From contig NZ_JBLZHU010000001.1 in the NCBI RefSeq assembly GCF_048892425.1, positions 124,001 through 188,000 of the forward strand: DNA of 64,000 bases, read 5' to 3'. Origin of the DNA: Pacificispira sp002696645. GTDB taxonomy: Bacteria; Pseudomonadota; Alphaproteobacteria; UBA8366; Aestuariispiraceae. A model generated the notes under the pieces. That model worked only from the letters and a program-made list of their open reading frames with translations, searched no databases and was not told where the DNA came from. Shown here piece by piece: positions 36,453 through 45,235 of this stretch (position 1 is the stretch's first letter; each line of letters opens with the position of its first letter). The translations under genes and the position numbers were made by a program.

Positions 36453-36737
36453 ATGAGCATGCTAGAAAGCCCAATGCACCCTGGCGAGGTCCTGAAGGAA
36501 CTGTATCTCGAGCCCATGGGCATCGGTGCAGGAGCGTTTGCCAAACACCTTAGTGTACCTCGGACCCGGATTGACCGAATTATAAAAGGGACTGCTGCGA
36601 TTTCAACTGACACAGCTATGCGCTTGGCACGCGCTTGCAACACGACACCGCATTATTGGCTCAACATGCAAACCAACTTTGATATGTCAAAAGCAGCCAA
36701 AGAGATCGATGTGTCCAACATCGAACCACTTCTTTAA
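36453..36737 (+). CDS. HigA/VapI-family addiction-module antitoxin
   Basis: The 94-aa protein starts MSMLESPMHPGEVLKELYLE, the hallmark of the HigA/VapI (COG3093) group, followed by the helix-turn-helix AGAFAKHLSVPRTRID and TPHYWLNMQTNFD. The ATG at 36453 follows GGAAGGA by seven bases. These antitoxins normally stand downstream of a RelE/HigB toxin gene; here the upstream gene is another antitoxin. It may be orphaned or serve as anti-addiction or as regulator of the neighbouring transposon. Confidence 0.85.
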   Translation: MSMLESPMHPGEVLKELYLEPMGIGAGAFAKHLSVPRTRIDRIIKGTAAISTDTAMRLARACNTTPHYWLNMQTNFDMSKAAKEIDVSNIEPLL

Positions 36738-36874
36738 GGTTACACGTTGGGCTTTCCCTAGATACCCGTTGCATTCAGAGCGCATCGACATTTCTGAGAA
36801 ATCTCCAAAATATTTATGTCCTCGGCCTTAAGCCCGCAGCCGATGTAATGGGTATCCAACTTCCCCTCGGGTAA

Positions 36875-36913
36875 ATGTTGATCCCATTGGTGTATCCTAT
36901 TGACGGGGCCTAT
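36875..36913 (-). repeat. three 13-bp tandem repeats, inverted relative to the array near tnsA
   Basis: On the minus strand three abutting 13-mers read ATAGGCCCCGTCA, ATAGGATACACCA and ATGGGATCAACAT. They share the ATRGGAT core with the five 13-mers at 43128-43192, which lie in the opposite orientation; TGATCCCATTGG is common to both. They end 22 bases before the exonuclease ATG. They could be transposase-binding sites of the left transposon end, or operators. Confidence 0.6.
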
Positions 36914-36935
36914 GGGGTAGCCTGAAACTCAAAAT

Positions 36936-37829
36936 ATGACTGATGATCTTGAAAATGCCGCCAAGGTTCTAGAAGCTTCGCCCAACTACCAGATACAGAG
37001 ACGCCTGGTGCCGAAAGATTCCTATGGCGAGCCCGACCCAAACGAAGAAGTTTTGGTTGGTATCATTCTGGATACCGAAACAACGGGATTTGACCCTGAA
37101 CATGACAGCGTGATCGAGATCGCCGCTCTGCCATTCACATTCTCCCGGGACGGCAGACTGTTCTCAGTTGGCACAGCTTTTCAGGCACTGCAGGAACCGC
37201 TTGCGCCACTTGATCCAGAAATATCAAAAGTCACGGGCCTCAAGGACGAGGATCTTGCTGGACAGACGATTGATATCGCTGCCCTGGAGGCTGCGATCGA
37301 ACCTGCCGTATTGATCATAGCTCATCACGCAGCCTTTGATCGGCCCTTTGTTGAAAGGCTCAGCAAAGTATTTCAGGAAAAGGCATGGGCCTGTTCAATG
37401 AATGACATCGCTTGGAAAGAGGAAGGGGTTACCAGTCGGAAACTCGAATGGATCGCTCTCACTTTTGGTCTATTTTTTAAAGCCCATAGAGCACTTCAGG
37501 ACTGTCAAGCGGTCCTGGAGCTCTTATCACTCACCTTGCCTATTTCTGGGCGCACTGGATTTGCACAGTTGCTGGAGGCCGCCAGGATGCCCACCAAGAG
37601 GCTCTGGGCGGTTAATTCACCCTACGAGCGGAAAGATGCCCTGAAGCGCTGTGGGTACCGCTGGAGCGGCGGAGAGGACGGGCGGCTGAGGGCTTGGTAC
37701 CGAGATGTTTCGGAGGAGCATGTGGAGGATGAAGTAGAATGGCTAACATCTGAAATTTATTCTGGCCGCGGTGATTGGATTGATATTACCAACATTACCG
37801 CCTTTGCCCGCTATTCGGGGCGGGTCTGA
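36936..37829 (+). CDS. DEDDh 3'-5' exonuclease (DnaQ-like) with C-terminal domain
   Basis: The 297-aa protein carries the DEDDh exonuclease motifs: Exo I ILDTETTGFDP (Asp/Glu), Exo II AHHAAFDRPF (Asp) and Exo III HRALQDCQA (His and Asp). The last 90 residues form a separate small domain around LKRCGYRWSGGEDGRLRAWY, seen in several stand-alone exonucleases. It may trim DNA or RNA in the cytoplasm. It lies just inside the putative left transposon end and converges on tniQ, so it looks like the single cargo gene; a defence or DNA-repair function is possible but not shown. Confidence 0.88.
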   Translation: MTDDLENAAKVLEASPNYQIQRRLVPKDSYGEPDPNEEVLVGIILDTETTGFDPEHDSVIEIAALPFTFSRDGRLFSVGTAFQALQEPLAPLDPEISKVTGLKDEDLAGQTIDIAALEAAIEPAVLIIAHHAAFDRPFVERLSKVFQEKAWACSMNDIAWKEEGVTSRKLEWIALTFGLFFKAHRALQDCQAVLELLSLTLPISGRTGFAQLLEAARMPTKRLWAVNSPYERKDALKRCGYRWSGGEDGRLRAWYRDVSEEHVEDEVEWLTSEIYSGRGDWIDITNITAFARYSGRV

Positions 37830-37895
37830 TGGCCGAGAAATGTTTTTGATGAACTGTCCTCAATGCACTCAGAAGTGTGCCGCTTCGAACATTGA

Positions 37896-39467
37896 TTAAG
37901 TTCTGGTCGCTCGCGAGGTATCTGATGTTCCCATTGTTCTTAGATCATCTCCATGAATTACAAATTGCTTTAAGAGCTCATTAGATGCCCAACCAACGCG
38001 CCAGATTGGCAATGAGTAACACAGTGCAAACTGGATGATGTCCAACATGGAAACTCCATTCGCGTTATACTTCGCTACAGCTTTAGGAAGCGATGTGAAT
38101 TCAGAGATGCGGCCACCATCGAATGGAGAAGAGATTTCTGAAAGTTGATCGATTAATTCTTCAATTGAACGGCGGTCTATCCTGGAGCTCAGAGATCGAT
38201 CAGCAGCAGCGAGAACAGGAATTTTCCGAATCAATTTCGCACGGATCAACTGAGATAAAACATGCGCCGTAACACCTAGAAGTTTCTCCGTCTCGCCTAA
38301 TGTTAATGCCCTTGATTGAAGCTCCGAATATGCTTCAACAGATTCAGCGCAGAGAAATTGCTTGGTATTGTTAGCGTAACGGAATGACTGCCCAACAATG
38401 ATTCCAGAACCAACCAAATTTCGAAGCTTGCTTTTTGACATCTTCAGTTTTTGAGCTGCTGTCTGACGAGAAATGTATTTTGCCTTCTCCTCTTCAGGTA
38501 ACGCTGCTGCATTTCCACGCCTGTTGACTGGAATCTCACCAATCAGGGCATCCATGAAGTTTTTGATTTCGGCCCATAGCATTGAATATCCAGGTAAGTG
38601 CTTGCTCTCTAATACAGCTCTATAGTGAGTATTGAAGTGACTCTTCAGGTGAAAAACAGTGACCTTAGACATTGAACGATCAACAATGTTACGCAAATGA
38701 GCATGGTAGGCGTAAGGCCAGTCCCCCAGCAGGCGAAAACCGAACAAAGGGTCCTGGTTTGTTGTAGAAACCTCTTCCTGATCTTCTTTTAGGACGGCGC
38801 TCGCGCGCAGCAGCTTCAGCACCGCGAGTTGCCGGGCAGCGGGTAACTCGGAGTATCCCTTTGGGGGAAGAAAACCTTCCACTCTGTTTTTTTTCAGCTT
38901 CCCCTGCGAACTCCACCGCTGAATGTGCCAATCTATGATGTCGCGCTCTTCCTTAAGTAAGGGCCACGGTCTTTCTTTAGAGCGATTGCCACAAAGACAC
39001 TTTACTGTTGGTCTCAAATGCCGAAATTTGGTTTTGCACGAGCTGCAATGGGTTCGAAGCGTGACCCCATGTATATGGCATACTGGGATTGCCTTTATTG
39101 TCCAATGCCATCGGATGTAACCGAACTCGTGCAGGCAACATTCACACACTCTGACCTCTTTTAGTGAGAGATCTTCATATCGAACGAAGTCGCCAGATGG
39201 CAGCAGAACTCGGTGATTTTCATTGTCGATATTTCTTATAAGCGTCCTCTCGAGCACTGCTTTATCTTGCCTAAGGCAAATCGACATTCCGCTTGTATGA
39301 TCGGAGAGAGACAGTGGACTTTTGTTAGAAATCTCTGATCCCCACAGCTGCGTGACCCACGTGGGGGTTGGATATCCATTTATCTCAGATACTCTAATAA
39401 TGTATCCCATAAGGCATTCATCATCGAAGGGTCGAACAGCGACAGCAACTTTCTGAAACGAAGTCAT
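37896..39467 (-). CDS. tniQ: TniQ/TnsD-family target-selection protein
   Basis: This 523-aa protein starts with the TniQ segment RPFDDECLMGYIIRVSEINGY, followed by a zinc-finger region (CECCLHEFGYIRWHW, CHIHGVTLRTHCSSCKTKF, CLCGNRSKERPW). The C-terminal half contains two short helix-turn-helix-like parts (RQTAAQKLKMSKSKLRNLV; LTLGETEKLLGVTAHVL), which would read the target DNA as in TnsD. It brings TnsC and the transposase to a defined site. The ATG overlaps the tnsC stop. Length fits TnsD better than the short TniQ of CRISPR-guided systems. Confidence 0.88.
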   Translation of the reverse strand: MTSFQKVAVAVRPFDDECLMGYIIRVSEINGYPTPTWVTQLWGSEISNKSPLSLSDHTSGMSICLRQDKAVLERTLIRNIDNENHRVLLPSGDFVRYEDLSLKEVRVCECCLHEFGYIRWHWTIKAIPVCHIHGVTLRTHCSSCKTKFRHLRPTVKCLCGNRSKERPWPLLKEERDIIDWHIQRWSSQGKLKKNRVEGFLPPKGYSELPAARQLAVLKLLRASAVLKEDQEEVSTTNQDPLFGFRLLGDWPYAYHAHLRNIVDRSMSKVTVFHLKSHFNTHYRAVLESKHLPGYSMLWAEIKNFMDALIGEIPVNRRGNAAALPEEEKAKYISRQTAAQKLKMSKSKLRNLVGSGIIVGQSFRYANNTKQFLCAESVEAYSELQSRALTLGETEKLLGVTAHVLSQLIRAKLIRKIPVLAAADRSLSSRIDRRSIEELIDQLSEISSPFDGGRISEFTSLPKAVAKYNANGVSMLDIIQFALCYSLPIWRVGWASNELLKQFVIHGDDLRTMGTSDTSRATRT

Positions 39468-40453
39468 TGCAGCACCTCCGTCTTCCGGTGGATATCATGT
39501 ATGACGCCTTTTCTCTTGAAGTTGGGCATGAATGGATTGTTTTCTTTTGGTTTCGAGAACCCCTCGAGAACATTGTAGGCTTTTTGGAAGTGATGGGCCG
39601 TAAGTGTTTCCGCCTCTTGATCAATAGCCTCTTCAGCAGCCTGTCGAATAAGGCGCATTACAAACGCAACGTGCCCGCCAGTAGCGTGGATTATTCTTGC
39701 CGGCAGATTACCAGTTCGAAGGCAGCCGTCGTTATTGGGAACAGGCACTAAAGCTTCGATCGTTCCCAGAAAACTTAGGAACCGGTTTTGGTCATCTGGA
39801 GTTGACCAACTGAAAGGATGAAGTTGAAAACGACCTCGGGAACGCCGGTGCCATTGTAAATTGTCGTGCACAACCTCTTCGAATTCAGGAAGTCCGACCA
39901 ATACAAACCCAACATTTAAAGTATTCATTTGGGTCTTAAGCCATTCCAAAGTCGTATGAGCGACTTTCCCTCGTTCTGGATCAATCATGTGTTGGAATTC
40001 GTCCAGTATTATAAGTTCCACCCCCTTGTTTTGTACAAGTGGCTTGATCCTGGCCTCAATTTCAAACTTTGTGCCCCTGTGGGAATAAGGGTCTCCAAGT
40101 GCCGCCAGAAGACGAACACATAACTCTTTGACTGTGCAGTCTTCCGGAACAGTCACAAAGACAACGGGGGTTACATCATTTTTGTCCAGGTCAACCGTTG
40201 GAACAGCAATGGAAGCGCAGTAGAGCTCAATGACAGTTGTTTTCCCTGCACCGGAGTCTCCAATCAGGGAAATGAACTTCCCTCCAGATGTTTCGCGCGC
40301 GCCCATGTGAAACCGACGTAACATCTCACAGGCCCTCTGCGTTTGATCATAATTGACGTAAAGCGTTTCCAGCTTGGATAGTCTCGCGATATCAGAGTCA
40401 CTGAGTTGATTTAATGGCGATTTTGGTTGTTGTGCATTTGAAGCCTGGTTCAT
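39464..40453 (-). CDS. tnsC: TnsC/TniB AAA+ ATPase
   Basis: The 329-aa AAA+ regulator has Walker A LIGDSGAGKTT and Walker B LIILDEFQHM, with a sensor region GFVLVGLPEF. It links the target-selection protein to the TnsB transposase and controls target immunity. The gene overlaps tnsB and tniQ by four bases at either end, so all four transposition genes form one coupled operon. Confidence 0.9.
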   Translation of the reverse strand: MNQASNAQQPKSPLNQLSDSDIARLSKLETLYVNYDQTQRACEMLRRFHMGARETSGGKFISLIGDSGAGKTTVIELYCASIAVPTVDLDKNDVTPVVFVTVPEDCTVKELCVRLLAALGDPYSHRGTKFEIEARIKPLVQNKGVELIILDEFQHMIDPERGKVAHTTLEWLKTQMNTLNVGFVLVGLPEFEEVVHDNLQWHRRSRGRFQLHPFSWSTPDDQNRFLSFLGTIEALVPVPNNDGCLRTGNLPARIIHATGGHVAFVMRLIRQAAEEAIDQEAETLTAHHFQKAYNVLEGFSKPKENNPFMPNFKRKGVIHDIHRKTEVLQ

Positions 40454-42327
40454 TCGCCTGCTCCCTTAATACCTTTCAAAAATCCCACTTCCCAGGTGAT
40501 GTTCTCAGTCGCTTCCACCCGTTCATTTTCACGAAAAATATTATCGTCATTTAAAGTATTGGTTGGTTTCAACTTGGAATAATCCGCTGCCGCGCGAATC
40601 GTGGCGCCTTCCTTCATGCGGCCTAATCGTTTCGCCGTGCGCTTCTTGCGACGAGCAGTTTCGCCATATTCTTGGATGTCATTTTGCAACTCGGCGGTGC
40701 CTTCAACCAGGGATTTACGCCGCCCCTTCTGTTGAATCTTTGCGTCCGCTAAGAGCCGGCTTCGAACTGCTTTTACTTGCCAGAGGGGTATTCCATCAGA
40801 GGCTTCCTGATCAATACAAGGCACATAAATTGGAGGTTCGTTCGGGACTGCGTGTACCCAAACACGTCCCATATCCGACGCGTCGAATTTAACTTTTACC
40901 TTCCCTTTTGCATTGTTTTTCCCAAGCACAGCGATGCGTCTGCGCAGATCCAGTGCTAGCTCTTCAGATGAAAACATAAGCCCATACAACTCGATCCCCC
41001 TGCGTGTTAGAGATCGAAAGACGATTTCACCAAGCAAGACGGCCATTGGAATCGATGGATCTGGCAACCGGATAGACGTTAACTTAACACCCTTCCCCCA
41101 GCGATCTAAAGGTGCTTCCAGTATACCCATATGAAGGCTAGGCATATATATTTCGATCACAAACCGAGTAAACCACTCCTCGAGTTTAGGAAGCGTGACA
41201 CACGCTTCTTTTTCAGATTTGTAATCTCCTCGTGCCTTAGTATTGGAGAACGTGGTTCCTGGTAGGCGATGCACCAGCTTTGTATTAGCCGTTCCAAAGT
41301 AGCGCTCAACAATTCCCTTATAGTAAGGTTTTTTAGCTGGGCAGTATCTAAGCTCAATACTTAAGCCGTTAGCTGCATCTTCGATGGCATGGCCATGAAA
41401 CTCCGGGCCATTATCGAGCAGCACTGTCAGCATGATGCCATGGCATGGCCAGCCAAACCTCAGAGAACTATATCGTTTGAAAATTGAATCCTTGGGCTGT
41501 ATTGCCATCGACAAACAACGCATCACAGATTTCCACCCGGGCGCGTCAAAAGAAATATGGAATCCTAAAACTGCGCGACTGTAGACATCTATCGCGACAG
41601 TAAGCGTAGGACGACCGAGTAATGTACCGTTTTCGTCCGTTAGAATTACATCCAAAACGGTATGATCAATTTGCACAACATCAAGTGGAAACCGGCTTGT
41701 TACCCCCATGCCAACATGCTTGTAAAGCCTGTCGGCATGGGCTTTCCCTTTTCGTGCAACAGCTACAACGTATGGATCTAATGCTCGGATTCGCCTGGTC
41801 AAAGTGGATAGGGCCGGTGCTTGTAACTGAAACTCAACTGACCTACCTACATTCTCCTTCTCCAGCATTTCCAACAACTTGATATATACCACACCCACAG
41901 TGTGACACTTCTTTGTCAGGTATCTGGAACGGATAGCATCAGCTATCATCCTTTCAACTGCAGGGGAAACCTTGGATGTTCGGTTTCCTCTTAGGTGATA
42001 CCGTGGGAGCAAACTTTCGACTTTAAAGCCAGAATAGACCCAACGTTGCCACCAACCCCGAACCGTTGTTTGAGATGGAACTGAATACAGCTTGGTTTCC
42101 ACGACGAAATCATATGCTTCTCGTGTCACGCCACCATGCCCAAAATCTTGAATTAATTTCAATATATTCAGGCGCTGTTTTACCTCGGATTTTCTATCTG
42201 TAGGTAGAGACTCAAAATCAAATACGCTTTTGAAATCCGGTTTCTCAGAAAACTCTTCATTGTCAGAATCATTCACACAACTTTCGTCATCAAATACCCA
42301 ATCATGTTTTAAGAGATGATCAATCAT
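40450..42327 (-). CDS. tnsB: TnsB/TniA DDE transposase
   Basis: The retroviral-integrase-like transposase has its catalytic acidic residues in VVQIDHTVLDV, LLDNGPEFHG and PYYKGIVERYF. An N-terminal DNA-binding part with helix-turn-helix character precedes it and a Mu-type beta-barrel follows. I chose the ATG at 42327, which overlaps the tnsA stop (ATGA); an upstream ATG at 42354 lies inside tnsA. It joins transposon 3' ends to target DNA. About 625 aa is normal for TnsB. Confidence 0.92.
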   Translation of the reverse strand: MIDHLLKHDWVFDDESCVNDSDNEEFSEKPDFKSVFDFESLPTDRKSEVKQRLNILKLIQDFGHGGVTREAYDFVVETKLYSVPSQTTVRGWWQRWVYSGFKVESLLPRYHLRGNRTSKVSPAVERMIADAIRSRYLTKKCHTVGVVYIKLLEMLEKENVGRSVEFQLQAPALSTLTRRIRALDPYVVAVARKGKAHADRLYKHVGMGVTSRFPLDVVQIDHTVLDVILTDENGTLLGRPTLTVAIDVYSRAVLGFHISFDAPGWKSVMRCLSMAIQPKDSIFKRYSSLRFGWPCHGIMLTVLLDNGPEFHGHAIEDAANGLSIELRYCPAKKPYYKGIVERYFGTANTKLVHRLPGTTFSNTKARGDYKSEKEACVTLPKLEEWFTRFVIEIYMPSLHMGILEAPLDRWGKGVKLTSIRLPDPSIPMAVLLGEIVFRSLTRRGIELYGLMFSSEELALDLRRRIAVLGKNNAKGKVKVKFDASDMGRVWVHAVPNEPPIYVPCIDQEASDGIPLWQVKAVRSRLLADAKIQQKGRRKSLVEGTAELQNDIQEYGETARRKKRTAKRLGRMKEGATIRAAADYSKLKPTNTLNDDNIFRENERVEATENITWEVGFLKGIKGAGE

Positions 42328-42968
42328 TGGCCCATCTCCCAGCTTGGAATCCAAAGCTTAGAATGCTCACCAAATCTAACGCCGAAGTTCATCCTGATTT
42401 GACCAAATGCAATAAATGGCAAAACGGTCTTCTCAAGAGTGTCCCCCCTCAAGTGCTCCCATAAGCTTGATGCTGTTGTTTGGGGGGTATGATGAAAAAA
42501 CGCTCGTGCAGCGAGAAGGTCAGCTTTAGAAGGCACAAATGCTGAGTATCGGAAATCGTTTACTAGCCTAGCATTCTGGAAATGAGGTGAGCGCCTAATT
42601 TCACTCGCAGTGAAAATTCGGAACCGCTCATTGCGTTCGCCAAAGGCAACCGAAATGCTCTTTAGCCGACTTAAGATCTGTGGATCATCCCAAATACTGT
42701 CTGGTTTCACCTCAGCGAAAAACGACCCATGCCAAGTTCTAACCCAGTAATCTGGAACGTAATGTGAGGGATTACCATTGTGACTGAACTCAATCTTGGT
42801 CGGCTGGCTCCTAAAATCGATAACGAATGGACATGCCTCTAGGCGGTATACGAAGTCCTTTTCGATCTGTGATTCATAATCAACCATTCCTCGCGCCTTC
42901 CGACTTGGAAAGCGGCCTATCACACGGGCCGTTGAGCGGGTGATAATCTTGCGAATTTTCATCGGCAT
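42324..42968 (-). CDS. tnsA: TnsA endonuclease
   Basis: This 214-aa protein has the PD-(D/E)xK core of TnsA: ESQIEKDF (Glu), YVPDYWVRTW (Asp) and FFAEVKPD (Glu-x-Lys). It cuts the 5' ends of the transposon so that the element leaves its donor site completely (cut and paste). It is the first gene of the transposition operon. The 13-bp repeat array lies 160 bases upstream, where in Tn7 the right-end TnsB sites overlap the tnsA promoter. Confidence 0.9.
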   Translation of the reverse strand: MPMKIRKIITRSTARVIGRFPSRKARGMVDYESQIEKDFVYRLEACPFVIDFRSQPTKIEFSHNGNPSHYVPDYWVRTWHGSFFAEVKPDSIWDDPQILSRLKSISVAFGERNERFRIFTASEIRRSPHFQNARLVNDFRYSAFVPSKADLLAARAFFHHTPQTTASSLWEHLRGDTLEKTVLPFIAFGQIRMNFGVRFGEHSKLWIPSWEMGQ

Positions 42969-43127
42969 TTGAGTCTCCTTGTTTTAGGCAATAAAAATCC
43001 ATTGCCTGAATCGTGTTTCAGACTTGAAGAATTCCCGCCGCTGCTGTATTGATTAAGTGCTAACTAAATCAAAATGGGCTGCGCGGGTAACTGCGTGGCT
43101 CTTTTTTTCCTCCATTTAATTTCCCCA

Positions 43128-43192
43128 ATGGATTAATCTCATGGAATTACCCAATGGGATCACCAAACGGAATTATCCGACGGATTCTTAAG
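43128..43192 (+). repeat. five tandem 13-bp repeats at the tnsA side
   Basis: Five abutting 13-mers: ATGGATTAATCTC, ATGGAATTACCCA, ATGGGATCACCAA, ACGGAATTATCCG and ACGGATTCTTAAG; the consensus begins AYGGRWT. The last one runs into the palindrome GATTCTTAAGAATC (43183-43196). The array lies in the tnsA promoter region and is the inverse of the left array at 36875-36913. TnsB binding is the leading idea, autoregulation the alternative. Confidence 0.65.
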
Positions 43193-43437
43193 AATCAAAA
43201 ATTATTTCTGAAAATCATCCGAAAATAATAGAAATTTTCGTTCTATATACTGAGAATCCCAAGTTTATTTTATGACTTTCAATAACTGCCTCGGAAAACC
43301 ACAAAAGGAAACTCCTTAGCAACATTGATTTTACTATGTATTTAACTACAATTTATTTATCAGAAGAAAAAAGTAATATTAAATGTCGACTGCATAGTTG
43401 AAATAAATGGAAAAATTTAGATTGATTATAAGTTTTA
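43193..43437. other. AT-rich gene-free stretch at the right transposon end
   Basis: No gene is visible. Composition changes sharply from AT-rich to GC-rich near 43440, which probably marks the transposon or island boundary. No terminal inverted repeat could be assigned. Confidence 0.35.
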
Positions 43438-43572
43438 AGAAATCAACGAGAACTCTACGATGAAATCCCAGCCCATCACGTCGACGGTGCTCTTATTGAA
43501 CTAGAGGCACTCGCGCTCCTAGAGCAACTCGAACTGCCGCTCACCGATGCGACCTATGCGGTCTGGATCTAG
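43438..43572 (+). pseudogene. C-terminal coding remnant of unknown gene
   Basis: An open frame of 44 codons ends at TAG 43570-43572 and reads RNQRELYDEIPAHHVDGALI and ELEALALLEQLELPLTDATY. It has protein-like composition and GC-rich third positions but no start codon; upstream is AT-rich transposon-end sequence. It looks like the tail of a gene cut by the insertion. The family is not recognised. Confidence 0.35.
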
Positions 43573-43605
43573 CTCGCTTTCGATTCAGCTCATATGGCCT
43601 GAGCC

Positions 43606-44403
43606 TTAAATGCGTGCCGGCATATGAGCGGCGTCCAGGCGCCTATGAATCAGCGATACGATTGATAGTAGGTCTTCGGCGTCCTCCTTGGACATTACCC
43701 AGTGAATGCGTGCCTCATGCGCGGTCGGGTTGCGGAACATGCTGAAGGTGCCACGGACAAGGTTGGCAAACCCGCTTTGTTCGCTGCGTTCGCTGACTGT
43801 GCTGCGTGGATTAATAGCTAAGAGTGGAGGGTCACCAGCGAGCACTCTATCGACCAAAGGTGCCCCATCGTCCGTCAGACCCGTGCGTGTACGCATCTTG
43901 TCCGCGACGCTCTTCACCGCCTCCTGGACAGCATGGAAGTAGTTGTCCGAAACCAGCTCGGCGCGGCAAAACTTCAGCACGTCCGGATGTACGCCTCGGC
44001 CCTCGAGATCGGCTCGAAGGTTGCGGGCGCGCCGTTGTGCCTCCGGCAATGTCTGGGCGGATTCTGCCGATGTGAGGTTTCCGGCCTGATCCACGACAAG
44101 GCCGGCAAATGCCAAAGCCTGATTTAGAAGTGCTCGCATCGGCTCGTACCGATCCGGGTCATGGTTATATCGAGCTGGCTTCATTGCGAGGCGAATGAAT
44201 TCCAGGACGTGCGTGCGGTTTTGTTTGGTGTTCTGGCTCTCTACGAAGGCATTGTAGATGCGGACACGTTTCATCACCGGGCCTGGATCGATCATCTTGC
44301 TGGACGCGATCAGGTGCTGGATCTCCAGCCCTGTAAGGCCTTGGTTGGTGTCGCCCAGGGCGCCGGCAATGGCTTCCAACTGGTCCTGCGAGAAGAACGC
44401 CAT
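43606..44403 (-). CDS. TIGR02391-like (Ymh) protein with HEPN-type RNxxxH motif
   Basis: The 265-aa protein (ATG at 44403, GAGG seven bases upstream) ends in a domain typical of TIGR02391: ELVSDNYFHAVQEAVKSVAD and then FSMFRNPTAHEARIHW, with the RNPTAH signature of HEPN-type ribonucleases (R-x4-H). The N-terminal half is helical and not recognised. As the last gene of the ABC-three-component operon it is a candidate RNA-cleaving effector, which is inference from the motif and position. Confidence 0.7.
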   Translation of the reverse strand: MAFFSQDQLEAIAGALGDTNQGLTGLEIQHLIASSKMIDPGPVMKRVRIYNAFVESQNTKQNRTHVLEFIRLAMKPARYNHDPDRYEPMRALLNQALAFAGLVVDQAGNLTSAESAQTLPEAQRRARNLRADLEGRGVHPDVLKFCRAELVSDNYFHAVQEAVKSVADKMRTRTGLTDDGAPLVDRVLAGDPPLLAINPRSTVSERSEQSGFANLVRGTFSMFRNPTAHEARIHWVMSKEDAEDLLSIVSLIHRRLDAAHMPARI

Positions 44404-44411
44404 GTCGGGCC

Positions 44412-45227
44412 TCACTTGCCGTAGACCAGCCGCCGCAAGAAGGTCCTGGCGGTGACCAGAACGACATGCAGGCGGAAGGTGCTGTGATCTTCATCCGAGA
44501 GGCCCGGGTGCGAACCCTCCGTGTGGAGCATTTTGAAGAGCCCGTTGACGTAGTTCTTCCCGTCCTGGGTCCACTCGTTGCGATCCATCGCGAGGAAACC
44601 GATTTCTGCGAGCAAGGCGCGCCGGTTTTCTGAACTCAGCTGTTGACCCGCTTGCTGCGGTAGCAACTTACGTGCGATGTCGTCGAACAGGCTTTCCAGG
44701 AAGGTCCGGAGTTGACTGTTGCAAGCCGCCCAATTGCCGCGCGTATGCGCTGCAACGGCTTGGTCAAGATGACCGAGAGGGGTTGTGAAGCCGAAGAACT
44801 TGAGAAGCTGATGCACCTCGTCGTCCGTTTGGGGGAGCTGGATTTCGCCGGGCAATGCCGCACGGATGGACGTGTTTCGCCCGAAGTCGTCCCACGTCAA
44901 AATGTATCCGTCACGCGCAAGGCCCCGTGCGAAGGCCGTTTGCAAAGCTTGCGTAGCGTTTTGCTGCGCTAGCTGCGCAGCTTGCCGGATCACCGCCTCG
45001 CCCAAGGTCATGCTGCCTTCGAGCGTGTCGAGCACGGCCTCGGCCCGTTGCACAACGATCCGACCGAGCAGGGCGCACTTGTTGGCGACACTGAGGGAGG
45101 AGCTGGAGGAAATCTCGTCCTCCAGGCCAAGGCGGAGGACCATCTGGTTGAACCGCGCCTGGCTGTGTTGCTCAAGCAACTCGACGGCGGCGACAAGGGT
45201 AGGACGGGTGAAGGGCGCAGATCGCAT
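44412..45227 (-). CDS. hypothetical protein of defence operon (abortive-infection-like C-terminus)
   Basis: This 271-aa protein has no family I can name with certainty. The C-terminal 110 residues (RTFLESLFDDIARKLLP, LFKMLHTEGSHPGLSDEDHS) resemble helical domains found at the end of AbiJ-like and other abortive-infection proteins. The N-terminal part is helical with an Asn/Gln-rich patch. It starts eight bases after the ATPase gene and its stop is nine bases before the ATG of the HEPN-like gene, so it belongs to the same operon. Confidence 0.6.
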   Translation of the reverse strand: MRSAPFTRPTLVAAVELLEQHSQARFNQMVLRLGLEDEISSSSSLSVANKCALLGRIVVQRAEAVLDTLEGSMTLGEAVIRQAAQLAQQNATQALQTAFARGLARDGYILTWDDFGRNTSIRAALPGEIQLPQTDDEVHQLLKFFGFTTPLGHLDQAVAAHTRGNWAACNSQLRTFLESLFDDIARKLLPQQAGQQLSSENRRALLAEIGFLAMDRNEWTQDGKNYVNGLFKMLHTEGSHPGLSDEDHSTFRLHVVLVTARTFLRRLVYGK

Positions 45228-45235
45228 CGGCGCTC

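Larger units (their letters stand above)
36875..43192. mobile_element. Tn7-like transposon (tnsABC-tniQ) with exonuclease cargo; ends approximate
   Basis: Four overlapping leftward genes encode TnsA, TnsB, TnsC and TniQ. Inverted 13-bp repeat arrays lie outside tnsA (right) and outside the exonuclease (left), as expected for TnsB-binding ends; Tn7 also has tightly packed sites at the right end, next to tnsA. I could not fix terminal TGT/ACA bases or a target duplication, so the coordinates given are the outer edges of the arrays. No cas genes or CRISPR repeats are visible. Confidence 0.6.

Noticed and set aside
37896..42968. CRISPR-associated transposon (CAST)
   Set aside because: TnsABC-TniQ are present but no Cascade, Cas12k or repeat array is in the window, and TniQ is of TnsD length.
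43128..43192. possible CRISPR array
   Set aside because: The 13-mers abut without spacers and vary in sequence; no cas genes are near.
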